Shown here in pieces: positions 22,224 to 34,446 of a stretch of DNA of 64,000 bases; positions within the stretch are counted from its first letter, which is position 1; every line of letters begins with the position of its first letter. The translations under genes and the position numbers were made by a program. The stretch spans positions 9,131,501 to 9,195,500 of the forward strand of contig NC_092576.1 of assembly GCF_037975245.1 (NCBI RefSeq), given 5' to 3'. The notes under the pieces are model-generated. The model searched no databases. It was not told the DNA's origin and saw only the letters and a list, made by a program, of their open reading frames with translations. Source of the DNA: Apostichopus japonicus. Lineage: Eukaryota > Echinodermata > Holothuroidea > Aspidochirotida > Stichopodidae.

Positions 22224-23547
22224 CAGGGGCGTATCCAGGATTTTCCAATAGGGGGGGCGCCAGGCATGAATGATCGCCGTCCTGGGGGATGGGTCTAAGG
22301 GGAGGGGGTGTACAATTTTTGCTTTCAAAGAAGGGCTGAAATGCAAAATGGTGTCATATGCATGGGCGGCAGTCCGTACTTCCGAGTGGGGGGGGGGGGG
22401 AGGACATGACCTTGTTGACTATCTAAGCGTAGCGCCACCATGAGTTGGCGCGAAGCGTACAAGAAAATTTTGGGATTAACATACCCTCTAGATGGCCGGA
22501 AACGGCACTTCCCGAGGTTTCCAAGCGGCATATACCCAACTTTAAAATAGGGATGTCATGTCCGAAATATCTCATAATCAGGATCCAAAATACTTTTTTT
22601 TTTAATTTCGGGTGTTATTTTGGGAAAATTGCCCCTGTCAATCTTGTTTCAGGCGCAACGTTAGAATGTTCGAGAGCTCTTTTATATTATTCGATGAAGA
22701 AAATGGCCTCATGCAGGCTATTATAGGCCTATACACATGCAATACACAATTACACATAGTTACATTCCTAGGTACCGATTGCTAGGGCATCCAGGTGAAA
22801 CGTGTATTAAGCATTACCCTGGTTACATGAGATTCTCAGCTGTTCGAGGGAACATGTACGTGTATAGGCCTACTATAGGGCCTATATGAATACTATGAGG
22901 GTGCATATATGTACTATATCAATACCGTGGGCGCAATAATACATTTTGTTGTTATAGGGCCAATGAAGCCTACAGTCAACTATTTTGCTTTATAAAGACG
23001 CTTTATTTGAAAAGATCGCACTGCGTTTATGGTAGGCGAGAAATGAAGCTAAAAAAGAGCCGTACATTAACGAAGATGCATTAATGTAGGCATGAAAATA
23101 TTCTTATCCCTGCCATTTGGTGGGGGGGGGGGTATTTTAACCAGGGGGATATATCCCCCCTCCACCCAGGATCGCCGCCCATGGCCATATGTGATCCATT
23201 TTTCGACCTTAATAATAAGCAACATTTCCAGTAAATATGGACACAAAATGCACAATTTAGTATGGCTGGCATGTCATGTTTAGTGTTTATAGTGATAATA
23301 CAAACACAATTACCATCTGTTTCTAAAACTATTATGCCGCCGAACTTCGCCAGAACCTTTTTTTTGGCAAACAAAAAATAAAGCATACGGGAGGGGGGGG
23401 GGGGGGTTGAGCGATCACCGACATCTCACATAAAGGTCGTCATCAATTTTTTTTTTTTTTTTTTGTTAAACTTTTTTTTTTTTTTTTGTGTGACGGCCAA
23501 TAGGGGGGGCGCGCGCCTGTTGCGCCCCCCCCCTGGATACGCCCCTG
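22224..23547 (-). mobile_element. TIR element A, copy 2 (inside B)
   Basis: Same TIRs as copy 1 at 17998-19344, opposite orientation, with 5-bp target duplication AGATA (22219-22223 and 23548-23552). The related B copy at 12406-12936 has a single AGATA at this point, confirming the duplication independently. It carries D at 22361-23183. Confidence 0.93.
22361..23183 (-). mobile_element. hAT-like MITE D, copy 2 (inside A)
   Basis: Inverted homologue of 18359-19202. It keeps the same flanking octamers in reverse complement (GTCATATG and GCCATATG), so it is part of the moved A-plus-D composite and not a new insertion. Confidence 0.9.
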
Positions 23548-24261
23548 AGATATTAAAAAGAAAAAAAACTCTAATTCGGAAGATTCCTACATTAGCAACT
23601 AGCATGATTTCACCTCATTTTGTCTCAAATGAAAACTTGTTCCTTGTTTCCCAATTTGCGCATTGGATATTGCAGTGCTAGTATGCATATTTTCCTTGAG
23701 GGGGGGGGGGGGGGGGACGTTGATGGAGTGATGTGTATACACAAATAAGATAATACAATAAGAGTTATAAAGGGTACTGAATATAACGCTGCATCATTCC
23801 AATCGAATTTCTGCAAAGTGCCCTTTGATGTCGGTGCCCCCCCTCCCAGATTAAAAGTGCTTCCGCCGCCCTTGACCTGGATATCCCCGACATGAGTGTA
23901 TAAAAGAAACATTTTCTTTTTCATGGATGGTGGGGGGGGGAGTGTCTACAAGCCTAGAAGTACAGGTTTATCATATTCTTTGTTATATTTTATACTTTTT
24001 TGTGAGACAAATTGCAGTCTCACCCGACACAGCGACAGTATCCCGCCTACGTGTCGTTGAACAATGTTTTTCTGGAGGTAGCTGAGTACTGTGTTAAAAT
24101 AATAAATAAGGTAACTAAATATAGCAGCTTAAAAAATATACTGTCCCATTTTTCCCCTTCAAAGTGATGTTACCATTTTTTCTTCTTCTAATTTACCAAA
24201 TTTTTGGGGAACTGTAAATTTCTAAAACGTGAGATTATAAAATAAAGAATGTTTAGATGCA

Positions 24262-24660
24262 ACTTGCAAGGCCTCAGAAGTGCCGTTTCCGGCAATCTGA
24301 GAGGCATTGTGTGCCAAAAATTTCTTGTTCGCTACGCGCCAACCGATGGTGGCGCTCCGCTTAGATAGTGTCACGGGAACTTTCGGGCACAAAAATCTCT
24401 GCCCCCCCCCCAAACTGAAATGGTCCCGTACGTCTTTGATGTCAACTTCACTCAAGTTAAAAGTCTGGCTGAGTTGGCAAGGCCAATCAGCATGAAAGAG
24501 AAATTTTTTTTTTGCATTTCTGTCACCAAAGTTGCACATCTTTTTGGTTGCTATTTTGCCTCACAGGTGCCATCTCCTGCGATCTGCGGGGGTGCTGAAA
24601 TCTCAAATTTTCTCTGTACGCTCCGCGCCAACCAAGGTGGCGCTCCGCTCAGATAGTAAC
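24262..24660 (+). repeat. Two copies of the shared two-hairpin module in C
   Basis: At about 24262-24370 and 24575-24660. The core reads CGCGCCAAC...GGTGGCGCTCCGCT.AGATAGT and contains the stem GCGCCA/TGGCGC. The first copy also has the upstream GTGCCGTTTCCGGC stem. The same module occurs in families B (12413, 22021) and D (19043, 22430, 27690). Confidence 0.85.
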
Positions 24661-24734
24661 CTCAGGCCCCCCCACAAGAAAGAACAGCCCCCCCCATGGC
24701 CCACCCACTCAAAAAAATCCTAGCTACGCCACTG

Positions 24735-27634
24735 CCTTCACATGATCATACACAATAATGCACATGTTTTGTAGCCTCTATAGTCCAATACACCTGTTTT
24801 CTCAACTTATTCCGTAAGAGTGGGGGGGGGGGGGTCTTTGAAAGGGGGAGGGTCCGATCTTCTAATTTTATGGCTTATTGGGTCACTAGTTCCCAAACAT
24901 ATTCGAGACGGATGCTCATACCATTTCTGGTTTAAAAGTTAAAAATGGTTAAAGTGCTCAACTGGCCATATTTTCAAACTGAGGCTAAAAATCGAAAGAA
25001 ACTTACAGAACTAATAGTTCTATGGAAAACTTCCCCACCTTCCAAACGAGTGTGATAACGTCACAGAATCACAGGAGAATGGCATGTCCAAAATATTTAA
25101 GTCTTAAGAAAGTCAAAATCTTGGTTGGAACTAAAATTTATATGTGCGGCATTAAGTGGAAAGGTTTACGACCTCGAAAAGAATTTTCCAAACAATTATG
25201 GCGTTAATCCTCACCCTATAGGTTTACCATTAGGGTTAGCCTAATTAATTATGGTGTCTAAATGAAGAGGTCTATAGGAATTGAAGCTGAACCTCCGAAT
25301 GCATATTATGGCAGACCGATGCTTTCACGTGATATCCATGTATTAGCTCAGTGTAAGTTGCTCTCTATATGAGGGCGCTTCGTAAGAATACTTTCTAAGG
25401 CAAACCCCACATCTCTGGAAAGATCTGTCAACTTGAAACTTATAATTACCTTGAAAGCTAATTGCAAAGGTACGTTTTGAAAATTAAATCCCGATTTTCC
25501 CGTCTTTTAACTCCAAGCGGATGTGATTTAGTCGTGAACGTCACTAAGTCGGAAATGCAACATGCAATGGCATAATAATTTGTGGCGTATATACAGCATG
25601 ACACTTTCTCTTACTTCTTACGTTTCATATCTTTTCTTTTCTACTTGGATAAAAGGCGGCATGTTAAAAAGACATAAAAAATTGTAAAAAATATAATAAG
25701 AAAGTGACCAGAGGTCGGAGGCAATCGAAATGACATTGAAAAAATGAGCTTTGTTTTTAATATTTAAATATAGAATTTTAAGCCAGTCGGGCAAAGTTTA
25801 CATTGGCGCCAAATACCGCTCCACAATATAACGTCATAAAAATCGATAAAAATACTGTTTGTCCTAGAATTGGACTCACTGGGTCCATTGATGCAATGAT
25901 CAGGACGATCAAATGCATTATTGTAGAGAGTGAGAGGAGAATGAAAGGGTAGATAAGTATGATATCATTCCGAGTCTATACAGCTAGGGGAGGCCAGTGG
26001 CGTAACCAGAGGGAGCCAGATTTTTTTCTTTCAAATTTGCTTTGTGCTACAGTCTTGCGCCCCCCCCCCCCCCAAATGATATCCAGTGATGTATTCAAAA
26101 TACTTCTTTTTACATTTTTTCGAGTTCTAATCAAAAGTATTCATACCTCAGGGCTCATGTTGATACTTCATGTAAGTTCAGAACTTGGAAATAAGACCGA
26201 GATATTAAACATTTTGGGCCTTCATCATACCCACATACGGAGACCGTTGATCAATATCGTCCTACAGAATAAGCGCCAATAATTTGGCCGGTTGTATAAC
26301 CTATACAAACTAAAGCTAGCAACCCATGTGTATTTTCATCGACTTATGATGCCACTTGTGGAGAATTTTCACTGCACGTATAGGCCCAATAGGCCTAGTG
26401 AAACTTGTTTGTGTGGAAATATGGGCATGTAGGCCTAGTGAATTAGAGTAGCTAATTTATTCATTGTATCCTTTTCATAATGTGCGGAATTATGCAGAAA
26501 CCACGACGACTGTCTCTGCAATAGAGGTAAATTAAGTGAAAGTGTGTCATGTTCCACTGAACCATTGGATGTGTATTTGTGCAGACGAGGTACCCGTCAA
26601 TACATATATTTCTTGGTAATTCCTACCATCAACCATCACGGGGTTTCCCCCCTTAAGAAAATCACAATGGGAGGCCACGTTGACTTAGAACTTATGTTGT
26701 TGGTACAACTTACCACAGATGGGACTCACTATTGTTTATAGTCTTTGCCCGATTTATAATGTCTCGTGGTTAAAATGGCAAGCGAATGTGGCCAAAGAAC
26801 ACTTATATTAACAGAGGGCGCTCTTGTTAGCTTACATTTAGAGTTTATTTATGTTCTACTTACATTCAGAGCCATGTATACCTCTTTGTTTGCATTAATG
26901 TAAGATACATAACCTGTCATTTTTCAAAGCTCGAAGCCTTAACGTGTTCAGATGTTTCATCCTATCAGACCAACCTATGAGAGGTTATTGAGCCCCCCCC
27001 CCCCCACTCCCCTTGCCAGTAGTATACTGCATGATGTTGGTGCGAAGAAGAGTTTTGCCTGACCATTGCCTTTTCCAAACTTAAATGATCGGGCTGTTGT
27101 TTAGCATTAGGAGTGCTGTTGTAGGTGCAACTTTCCGAGATTTCCCAACGAAAACACTTGGGTATGGGGGAGGGGGCAAAGTGTGAATGTTATACATAAA
27201 TCAGCCTCCCTAGAGAGATAGTCATGGTGGGGGGGGGGGGAGAGACACACCCAAAATGTTCTGCTCAGTATGTGCGGTACACATGCTGACGGAGTTAGTG
27301 TGAAGGCTGGTTGCAATGGACCCCCCCCCCCCCCCCGACACACACACACCTTCCCAGTGTTAACACTTCAAAGATCAATATGTAAGTTTTCTTTTCCTTC
27401 ACAAAAAAAGTAAAGTACAACTTCTTCTTCATAACACCTAGTCTTCGACTTTCCTTGTTTCATGCCGTGGCATCAATCCCTTTAATCTAATTTGGCACTC
27501 ATTTAGCAATCAGGAGTTCGGATTGTAGCAGACTGAATTGTTTGTCATCTTGTCTGAATGTTCAATGTGACAGCATCATGGTTTGCTAGTGACCGTGTCC
27601 AAAGAATGCAATAGCTTTTTGACATAGTTGTTAC
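24735..27634. other. No gene; transposon scraps and homopolymer runs
   Basis: A solo left end resembling the C family (CAGTGGCGTAACCAGAGGGAG at 25995) has no right partner that I can find. C or G runs occur near 24822, 26060, 26994, 27231 and 27321. Open frames at 25959-26282, 26544-26741 and 27107-27349 lack domains. Confidence 0.45.
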
Positions 27635-28419
27635 CATGGGCGGCGATCCGTACTTCCGAGTGGGGGGATATGACCTTGTTGACTATCTAAGCGTAGCGCC
27701 ACTATGAGTTGGCGCGAAGCGTACAAGAAAATTTGGGGATTTACAAACCCTCTAGATGGCCGGAAACGGCACTTCCCAAGGTTCCCAAGTGGCATATACC
27801 CAACTTTAAAATAGGGATATCATGTCCGAAATATCTCATAATCAGGATCCAAAATACTTTTTTTTTTAATTTCGGGTGTTATTTTGGGAAAATTGCCCCT
27901 GTCAATCTTGTTTCAGGCGCTACGTTAGAATGTTCGAGAGCTCTTTTATATTATTCGATGAAGAAAATGGCCTCATGCAGGCTATTATAGGCCTATACAC
28001 ATGCAATACACAATAACACATAGTTACATTCCTAGGTACCGATTGCTAGGGCATCCAGGTGAAACTTGTATTAAGCATTACCCTGGTAACATGAGATTCT
28101 CAGCTGTTCGAGGGAACATGTACGTGTGTAGGCCTACTATAGGGCCTATATGAATACTATGAGGGTGCATATATGTACTATATCAATATCGTGATAAAGA
28201 TAAAGACGGTTTATTTGAAAAGATCGCACTGCGTTTATGGTAGGCGAGAAATGAAGCTAAAAAAGAGCCGTACATTCACGATGATGCATAAATGTAGGCA
28301 TATAAATATACTTATCCCTGGCATTTGGTGGGGGGAATATGGTGTATTACATCCCCTCCACCCATTTTCATGGGGGGATATATCCCCCCTTCCCCCCCCC
28401 CCCAGGATCGCCGCCCATG
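27635..28419 (-). mobile_element. hAT-like MITE D, copy 3 (stand-alone)
   Basis: TIRs CATGGGCGGCGATCC and GGATCGCCGCCCATG, perfect inverted repeats, with a perfect 8-bp target duplication GTTGTTAC (27627-27634 and 28420-28427). This copy is not inside A, which shows that D is an element in its own right. Internally about 90% or more similar by eye to copies 1 and 2, with a deletion near 28190-28205. Confidence 0.93.
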
Positions 28420-31400
28420 GTTGTTACAACATCAAATGATGTTATAGCATCACAGGCAATCGGGTTCATCTAATAATTTTAAATTATTTTATGCTAGAGA
28501 GCACCATGACAAGATTTCAGTCACTTCCGTAATAATAAAAATGTCAAGAATGGGGATTTTCATTCATCTGTCAATAATAGTTAATGAAATAAACAATAAA
28601 ATACCATTATCAATTGCGACTTGAGTTTATTGAAATCACCAAGTACAGTCCTCTTTGTTGCAATGTCACCAGATTAAAGTATTGCATTTATTCACCACAA
28701 ATATGCTATGATATCACTAGAATAACAAAACAAATCGCTGCTTTTCCCAGCAACTAGATAGTAAGTAGAAATAAGCACATACTTACTTACATATGAAACA
28801 CAAACAGCTATGGTATTTCCAAGATACATTTGGCATAGCAAGGTACTGTCAACCAGAATAAAAACATTTCATGGTTCCTGCTGCTGCTCATTGCTTAACA
28901 GGGAACACTCCAAGTATGTTATGATGAAGCAAGATCAATAATTGCCTTACAAAGCCACACCTCCTCATAAATACACACGTTATCCATTTTAATACATATC
29001 GCCATGTGTAAGCTACCTATCAATAACACACTCACCTTTGATGAAACTGTGACTTATGGTTGTCTACTGTAGGTTTAACCCTGTGACCTCATTAATATTC
29101 ATGATATGAGCACCAAAATCAATATTTTTATCAACTAATTATGGACCAACCACCCACCAAATATAGCATTGATCAATCATAGCCCTTGTTGAGTTATCGT
29201 GCATACAAACTTAAGTGTCACACACATACACACATACACGCAGACACACCGACCTGACTACAAAGCTTTCAGCAAGAAACCAAAACTACAAAATGCCATA
29301 CACAAAATGCACATAAATTTAAGTTTGCTGTTGTGTTTGATCCAGGCACAATGCAACATGATATTTCTTGTTAATTAAACAAAGAGGTAATTGCATACTT
29401 CCTTGACAGCAAGGAAATGTTAATTGACTGTCAAGACTGACTGAAACCACAGAATGTTTAACATACAATGGGTGGGTTCATTTGCTGCAATGTTCAGAAA
29501 ATAACATTATATGAACCCTGCTGAAGGATAACTATTTCATGCCACAACAAATACCTTTCTACAGTGAAAAGAATCTTTTTAGACTAAATAGATCTGTCAA
29601 TAAATGAACAGAGCATATGTCACCAGTGATTTGCAAAGGGCATATTTCTATAGCATTTTAATGGTAAGATTTGTTATTTATTTTAACATTGTTTACTAAT
29701 TATTAGTCACTAATATAAAATTCTTCTTGATTAACTGCATGATTAGGTGGCAGAAATATGATAATTATGATAGTAACATGAGCAAATACTGTATACCTAC
29801 AAACCTTTTCTGCCACACCCCTTTTTTTTATCATCATTGAACAACCATTCCAATTGTTATTCTGCTTGCATACAGTGCTTTCTCAATTGACTTGAATTGT
29901 GATCAATAATAACATTGAGTTGCTTTTTATAGTTATTGGGATCATTTGCTTGATCCTATGAAGTTTTACAGTACCTAAAGGAGTAAACATCTAAGAATGT
30001 CTGCAAAGGTAAAATACTAACTGTATCCAAGGACAGTATTTAACTTATCACAATATGAGGTTCAACTGCATTATACCATACTGCAGCTTTAAACAACTAC
30101 ATACACATAAACCTGCAAGACCAAGAAATATGCCTCCTCCCAACCCATTGCCTTCTCAGGTATGCACAGAATGCCTTCATTATTAGCAACCATGGCTGGT
30201 GAAAGACATATAAATTGATAAAACTAAATTATTATTTTCAGTTGGAATGTCCAGCCAAATCAGTCTCCATGTGATTACTGTCATGTCTTTCTGCTACTAC
30301 TGCACTCATGAAACTTTCTCTATGAGGCTTCTTATGCCCTTCAGCATGTCTCTTGACATAAATAGAATGAAAATATAAAAAGTTTCAACACAATATGCAT
30401 GAAAATATGAGTGTAATGTCAGGTATTTTGTGTGAAGTATTTGCCAGTTTTGCACACTTTTGGCAAAAGTTTTGCTCACTGCCATAGCTAAAATGATTGA
30501 ATTTTTTCTCATACAATGTCTGAAAATTTTGCCAACAGATGATTGAATGAACACCGGCCCAGTGACTAAACGGAGAGGATGAACATTTCTAGTTGCCAGA
30601 GAAATGCTTGTGGTTGCAATTGTGACCTTGCAGAGGAAATTGCATCCAACTTTCACAAAAATCCATCACAAAAAGAGTTTCCAGAGCACTTAAACAACCA
30701 TAGATAAATGTAATACAGCTAACCCATTAAAACCACACTCAAGTTGTGAAATTTTAACCCTAAATATGTATAGCTTTTTTAATACTACTGATAAGTTACC
30801 ACTGTAAACTGGTCATATACAGTGTACCAAAAGATTGAGTGATTTGCAAACCCTGAAACTGGCATGTTGTATGATATGCTGCAGGTTTCCTGTAAACAAG
30901 GCTCTACTTGATTCATAAATAAGTACTCGACCACATCATGTGTCAAGGTGAAAGAAAAAGACATAATTTTATAGAATTCCTAAATACAAACTGTAAATGA
31001 TGACATCCTAGGCTGCTAGCACAGATACATGTATGGTGAACAAACTTACCACCTTGATCTATTACATGTTAATATGAGTAGGAAGCTAATTGTATTTTGC
31101 CAATTTTGAGCTATCTACATAACTTAATAGTTCAATCTTTTGTCAAGCAATCCCACTTGCCTCAAACACAAGACTGCAGGGTTTAAAGTTGGTAAAGGAT
31201 GGTTAAGCCAAAGGCTGTCATACAGTTGCAGTGCTATGAGGGGTTTTCACACCGCCCATTCAGTAGTTACTTCAAAAAGGTACTGTAGAAAGATGAATAA
31301 CAGATGGATAACAGCTAGATAGATTGACAGAGTGAAGATGCTGAGTCACAATATATCAAGTGGCATAGCTGGTTCGAGCTAAAAGTTACATTCCAATATG

Positions 31401-32315
31401 GGAGGGTCTTTCAAATATCCAGTTGCTCAGACTTACACCAGTATTTTACATACACTGTGCTTGCTCTCCATTAACCAGGTGCCACTCCATTAAATATGGA
31501 ATAACAACATTTCGCTCCAGAGTCTTTGTCCATAGGAGGCATCCATCATGGACATACTGTTATTTATCATGATGGCAACTTTCATAGACCAGTCATGGAA
31601 CCATGCAAAATATTTTGTGTGTCTTTGAGTGCAGCTTTACTTTCCTTTCCAATGTTTTTGGTTGTGCTTCTACTGCCAGTACTATCCTTTTTTATCAGCA
31701 TGTTAACGATCATTGACATCTACTGCCAGGGTGTGTTGTCAGGAAACCATCTTTGGAAAGATTAAGGCCAGACTGGATAGTCATGCTTTTGAATGACTTA
31801 TGAAGTTCTCTTGGATCTCATGCTGATCACCTGTCACAATTTTATTAAAATAGCTCAATACCCTGTCCAAACAAGGATCTAAATCACTGCAGTTTACAAA
31901 GTCATTATACAAACTAAGGGCTTCCAATTTCATCCACAAAAGTCCATGAAATACGTACAGTATAGCCTAGTGCTGAAGAACATGTGGAGTGAGTACTTGG
32001 TAATAATATTATATTTTTCAAAATTGCAGACAATACGCTGCACATTGTTATACAGTGCACATATAGGACAAACAATGGGGCATTAGACATATTGTGAATC
32101 GCCTTTGGGTAAGCACGACACACCTCCCCCTTGGATCCACCAGTACAAAGCTAATTGTATTGATCCTAGGCCCTAGGGTACTAATAATTATTAAAATACC
32201 AGAGTAAATTGCCGTGCGCATGACACTGGCAGTACAGTTTGCAGGCCTAAGTAAGGCTAACAAAGTTACATTCCTAAAATACAGTTACGCCTAGTAGTAT
32301 AGTAAAAGCTTCATA
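28420..32315. other. Long stretch without recognised gene
   Basis: AT-rich, no convincing exons. About 29080-29285 matches the right-hand part of repeat family E (compare 10600-10815: CTCATxAATATTC, ATGAGCACCAAAATCAA, a CA-rich tract, CCTGACTxCA), so it is probably a fragment of that family. Open frames at 30306-30656 (-) and 31526-31765 (+) have no domain I recognise. Confidence 0.4.
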
Positions 32316-32901
32316 ATTGACGCACCCCCGTAATTGACGCATCTTCAATTATTACTAGCAACGATACAGCAGGCCACCTAAACTTTTTACAGTCAAGTAG
32401 AATTACATATTTCATCAGCTTGAATCCATTTCAGCTATTTGCTGACCAAATTATGGTTTTTCTTAAGCTTTTAACACCCTCCACCCAGTTTTGCACGTTT
32501 CTTGGTCATTTGGAATCTTACACCCTAAAAATAACCAACATTACCTCAATATGATACCACTTATCTCTGGGACCTGACCTGTCTGAGCTTAGAGGCTCAG
32601 AGCATAGCAAACTGCATACAAAGTCAATTGATGTATACTAAGGCCTCACTACACTACACTACAGTTAGCTTATCAACGAATGTGTCAATTTAGGGGTATG
32701 AAAGAACTTGACACGGCAGACATTTTGAGGTCAAATTCTGCTCAATTGTACAGTGCATAAGCACAGAACCCTAAATATTTAGAGATCATTACATTTCTGA
32801 GGAACTACACATATGAAAAACACATACAGTTGAGTGATTTGGATTTTTCCTTGATATACAGTACATCGTTGATCAAATCCTATAGGCTTAAGTGCGTCAA
32901 T
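32316..32901. mobile_element. Candidate TA-duplicating MITE K
   Basis: Inverted ends ATTGACGCAC and GTGCGTCAAT, each bordered by TA (32314-32315 and 32902-32903), as for Tc1/mariner-type MITEs. The left end repeats its motif once more (GTAATTGACGCATC). Only 10 bp of end match, so chance is not excluded. Confidence 0.5.
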
Positions 32902-33856
32902 TATCCCACCATGATACTAGTAGTAGTAACACGTAAATTTAGGCTACAATTCTTTAGAACAGCAAGGAAGCCCCAAAGCCCCCTACTCATGACCTTCAAA
33001 TATAAACAAGTAGCCCAATGAATGAGATAGGTACTTGTTCGGCTCGGCACACTCGATACCTCCTACCCTATAGTACCTAGCTTAGGCTTGCCTAAGGTAC
33101 AGTATGCCATACAACCGGCTAAGATGCACAATTTCCATCCAATAATACTGCTGTTAGTGGCGACAAGTTTCACATAAAGTATATTGGATATTCAGGCAAT
33201 GCGTAAGCCTTGGTTTCAAGTGAGCACCTTATCGGTAGTCTTTCGCCGATAAAATTACAGCTAAAATGAGATACTTACGTTGCTGGATGATATACAGGAT
33301 GTGTACAACAGTCGTAGCCTACTTCGCGTACGTACGAACAGTGTATACTTCTGTGCTGTGTCTAAACAGTTGATGGCGCCATGTCGTTACAAGTCTCGTA
33401 CTGCGATGGTCTAAAATTGCCAATTTTCGTTATTTTACATCCAGAATATTCCAAATTTCACCAAGAATAGCAATCATGTGTCTTTAATACAAATTCTGGA
33501 TGTCGCTGATATATATATCCTAGTTTTCCCGTATATTGCGCGGAAAGTTGAGGTTAACATATGTCCTACCTACACCGTATGCGAAAATAACGTTATATAC
33601 ACTGTTGAGTGAGGCTCAGATTTGCACTGAAAATGCTCTTTATAGCAAGAACATACAAACAATTCTAAGTTAATTTCTGATAAATACCATCATGTTGGCT
33701 ACATACAAGGAGAAATTTGTTTACACAACGCACGATATTTGAATTGGTAATGCCTCAGACTTATGTTTACCAAGAAGTTGGTAAACATATGCCCAAGGTA
33801 CACATAGGCCCCAGCTACCACCCACGAATGTAAACATATGCCCGTATTTATAACTA

Positions 33857-33937
<81 letters not shown>

Positions 33938-34070
33938 CACGATGTGTCACTTCTGGTCGAAAAAGTGCGCGATACACAGGGTAGAACTGTATGTTTAAAC
34001 ATCAATTATGGACAGTGTGCACCTAGGCTATATCACACCTGTATGCTTCAAGTCTATTCTTGGTACAAAA
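32902..34070. other. No gene recognised; TA microsatellite and a possible donor
   Basis: 33860-33936 is an almost pure TA microsatellite. On the minus strand a strong splice donor (GCAAC/GTAAGTATC) ends at 33279 downstream of a GC-richer segment (33290-33420), which could be a 5' untranslated exon of a leftward gene. No coding exon of such a gene was found. Confidence 0.35.
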
Positions 34071-34262
34071 TTTGAAAACTACAAATGTCAATATTCGAGA
34101 ACAAAGCATTAGATTTGAAGGTAAGTTTTACCAGAATGTTCAGATTATAGTACTCTTTGATATAAATTTGAAAACTACAAATGTCAATATTCGAGAACAA
34201 AGCATTAGATTTGAAGGTAAGTTTTACCAGAATGTTCAGATTATAGTACTCTTTGATATAAA
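34071..34262. repeat. Perfect or near-perfect 96-bp tandem duplication
   Basis: Two consecutive copies (34071-34166 and 34167-34262) beginning TTTGAAAACTACAAATG and ending in CTTTGATATAAA. The copies appear identical, so the duplication is recent. The unit is a multiple of three, so frames across it stay open, but no gene is evident. Confidence 0.9.
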
Positions 34263-34336
34263 TTTTGGCTGGACAATCCTTTTCAAATGGCAAAAAATGC
34301 CAGCATAATTGTATGACTATATGTGACATACAGTAC

Positions 34337-34446
34337 CTCAAAAGTTTCACTACTCTCACATTCTTGGACAAAACTGTCTTCTTCAACCGATGTCTCTGAT
34401 GGTGCAATGCCATCCAAAAATGAAACTTCTGGGTCTGAAAACTTGT
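34337..34446 (-). CDS. Candidate internal exon, acidic peptide
   Basis: 110 bp between a good minus-strand acceptor (TTTTTCTTACAG) and a donor GTACTG. It enters in phase 1 and leaves in phase 0. The roughly 36 residues are rich in Asp, Glu and Ser (DKFSDPEVSFLDG, SSETFE). No domain. The donor is weak and no partner exon is identified, so this is tentative. Confidence 0.35.

Larger units (their letters stand above)
21888..23874 (+). mobile_element. hAT-like MITE B (inside C)
   Basis: 14-bp TIRs CAAGGGCGGCGGAA and TTCCGCCGCCCTTG. The 8-bp flanks are ACCTGGAC and ACCTGGAT (one mismatch), consistent with hAT. Its body is interrupted by element A; outside A it matches 12406-12936. Shared hairpin module at about 22021-22130. 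Confidence 0.9.
20988..24734 (+). mobile_element. hAT-like element C, host of a nested stack
   Basis: TIRs CAGTGGCGTAGCTA and TAGCTACGCCACTG, with a perfect 8-bp target duplication CCTTCACA (20980-20987 and 24735-24742). TIR style and duplication length indicate hAT. It contains element B (21888-23874), which contains A (22224-23547), which contains D (22361-23183). C's own sequence comprises 20988-21887 and 23875-24734. It has no transposase; the open frame at 21123-21491 shows no domain. Two copies of the shared hairpin module lie near its right end. Confidence 0.93.

Noticed and set aside
25995-26075. A further complete C-type element
   Set aside because: Only a left end (CAGTGGCGTAACCAG) is present. 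No matching right end or target duplication was found.
33699-34005. Open frames rich in Tyr-Ile repeats
   Set aside because: Products of the TA microsatellite at 33860-33936.
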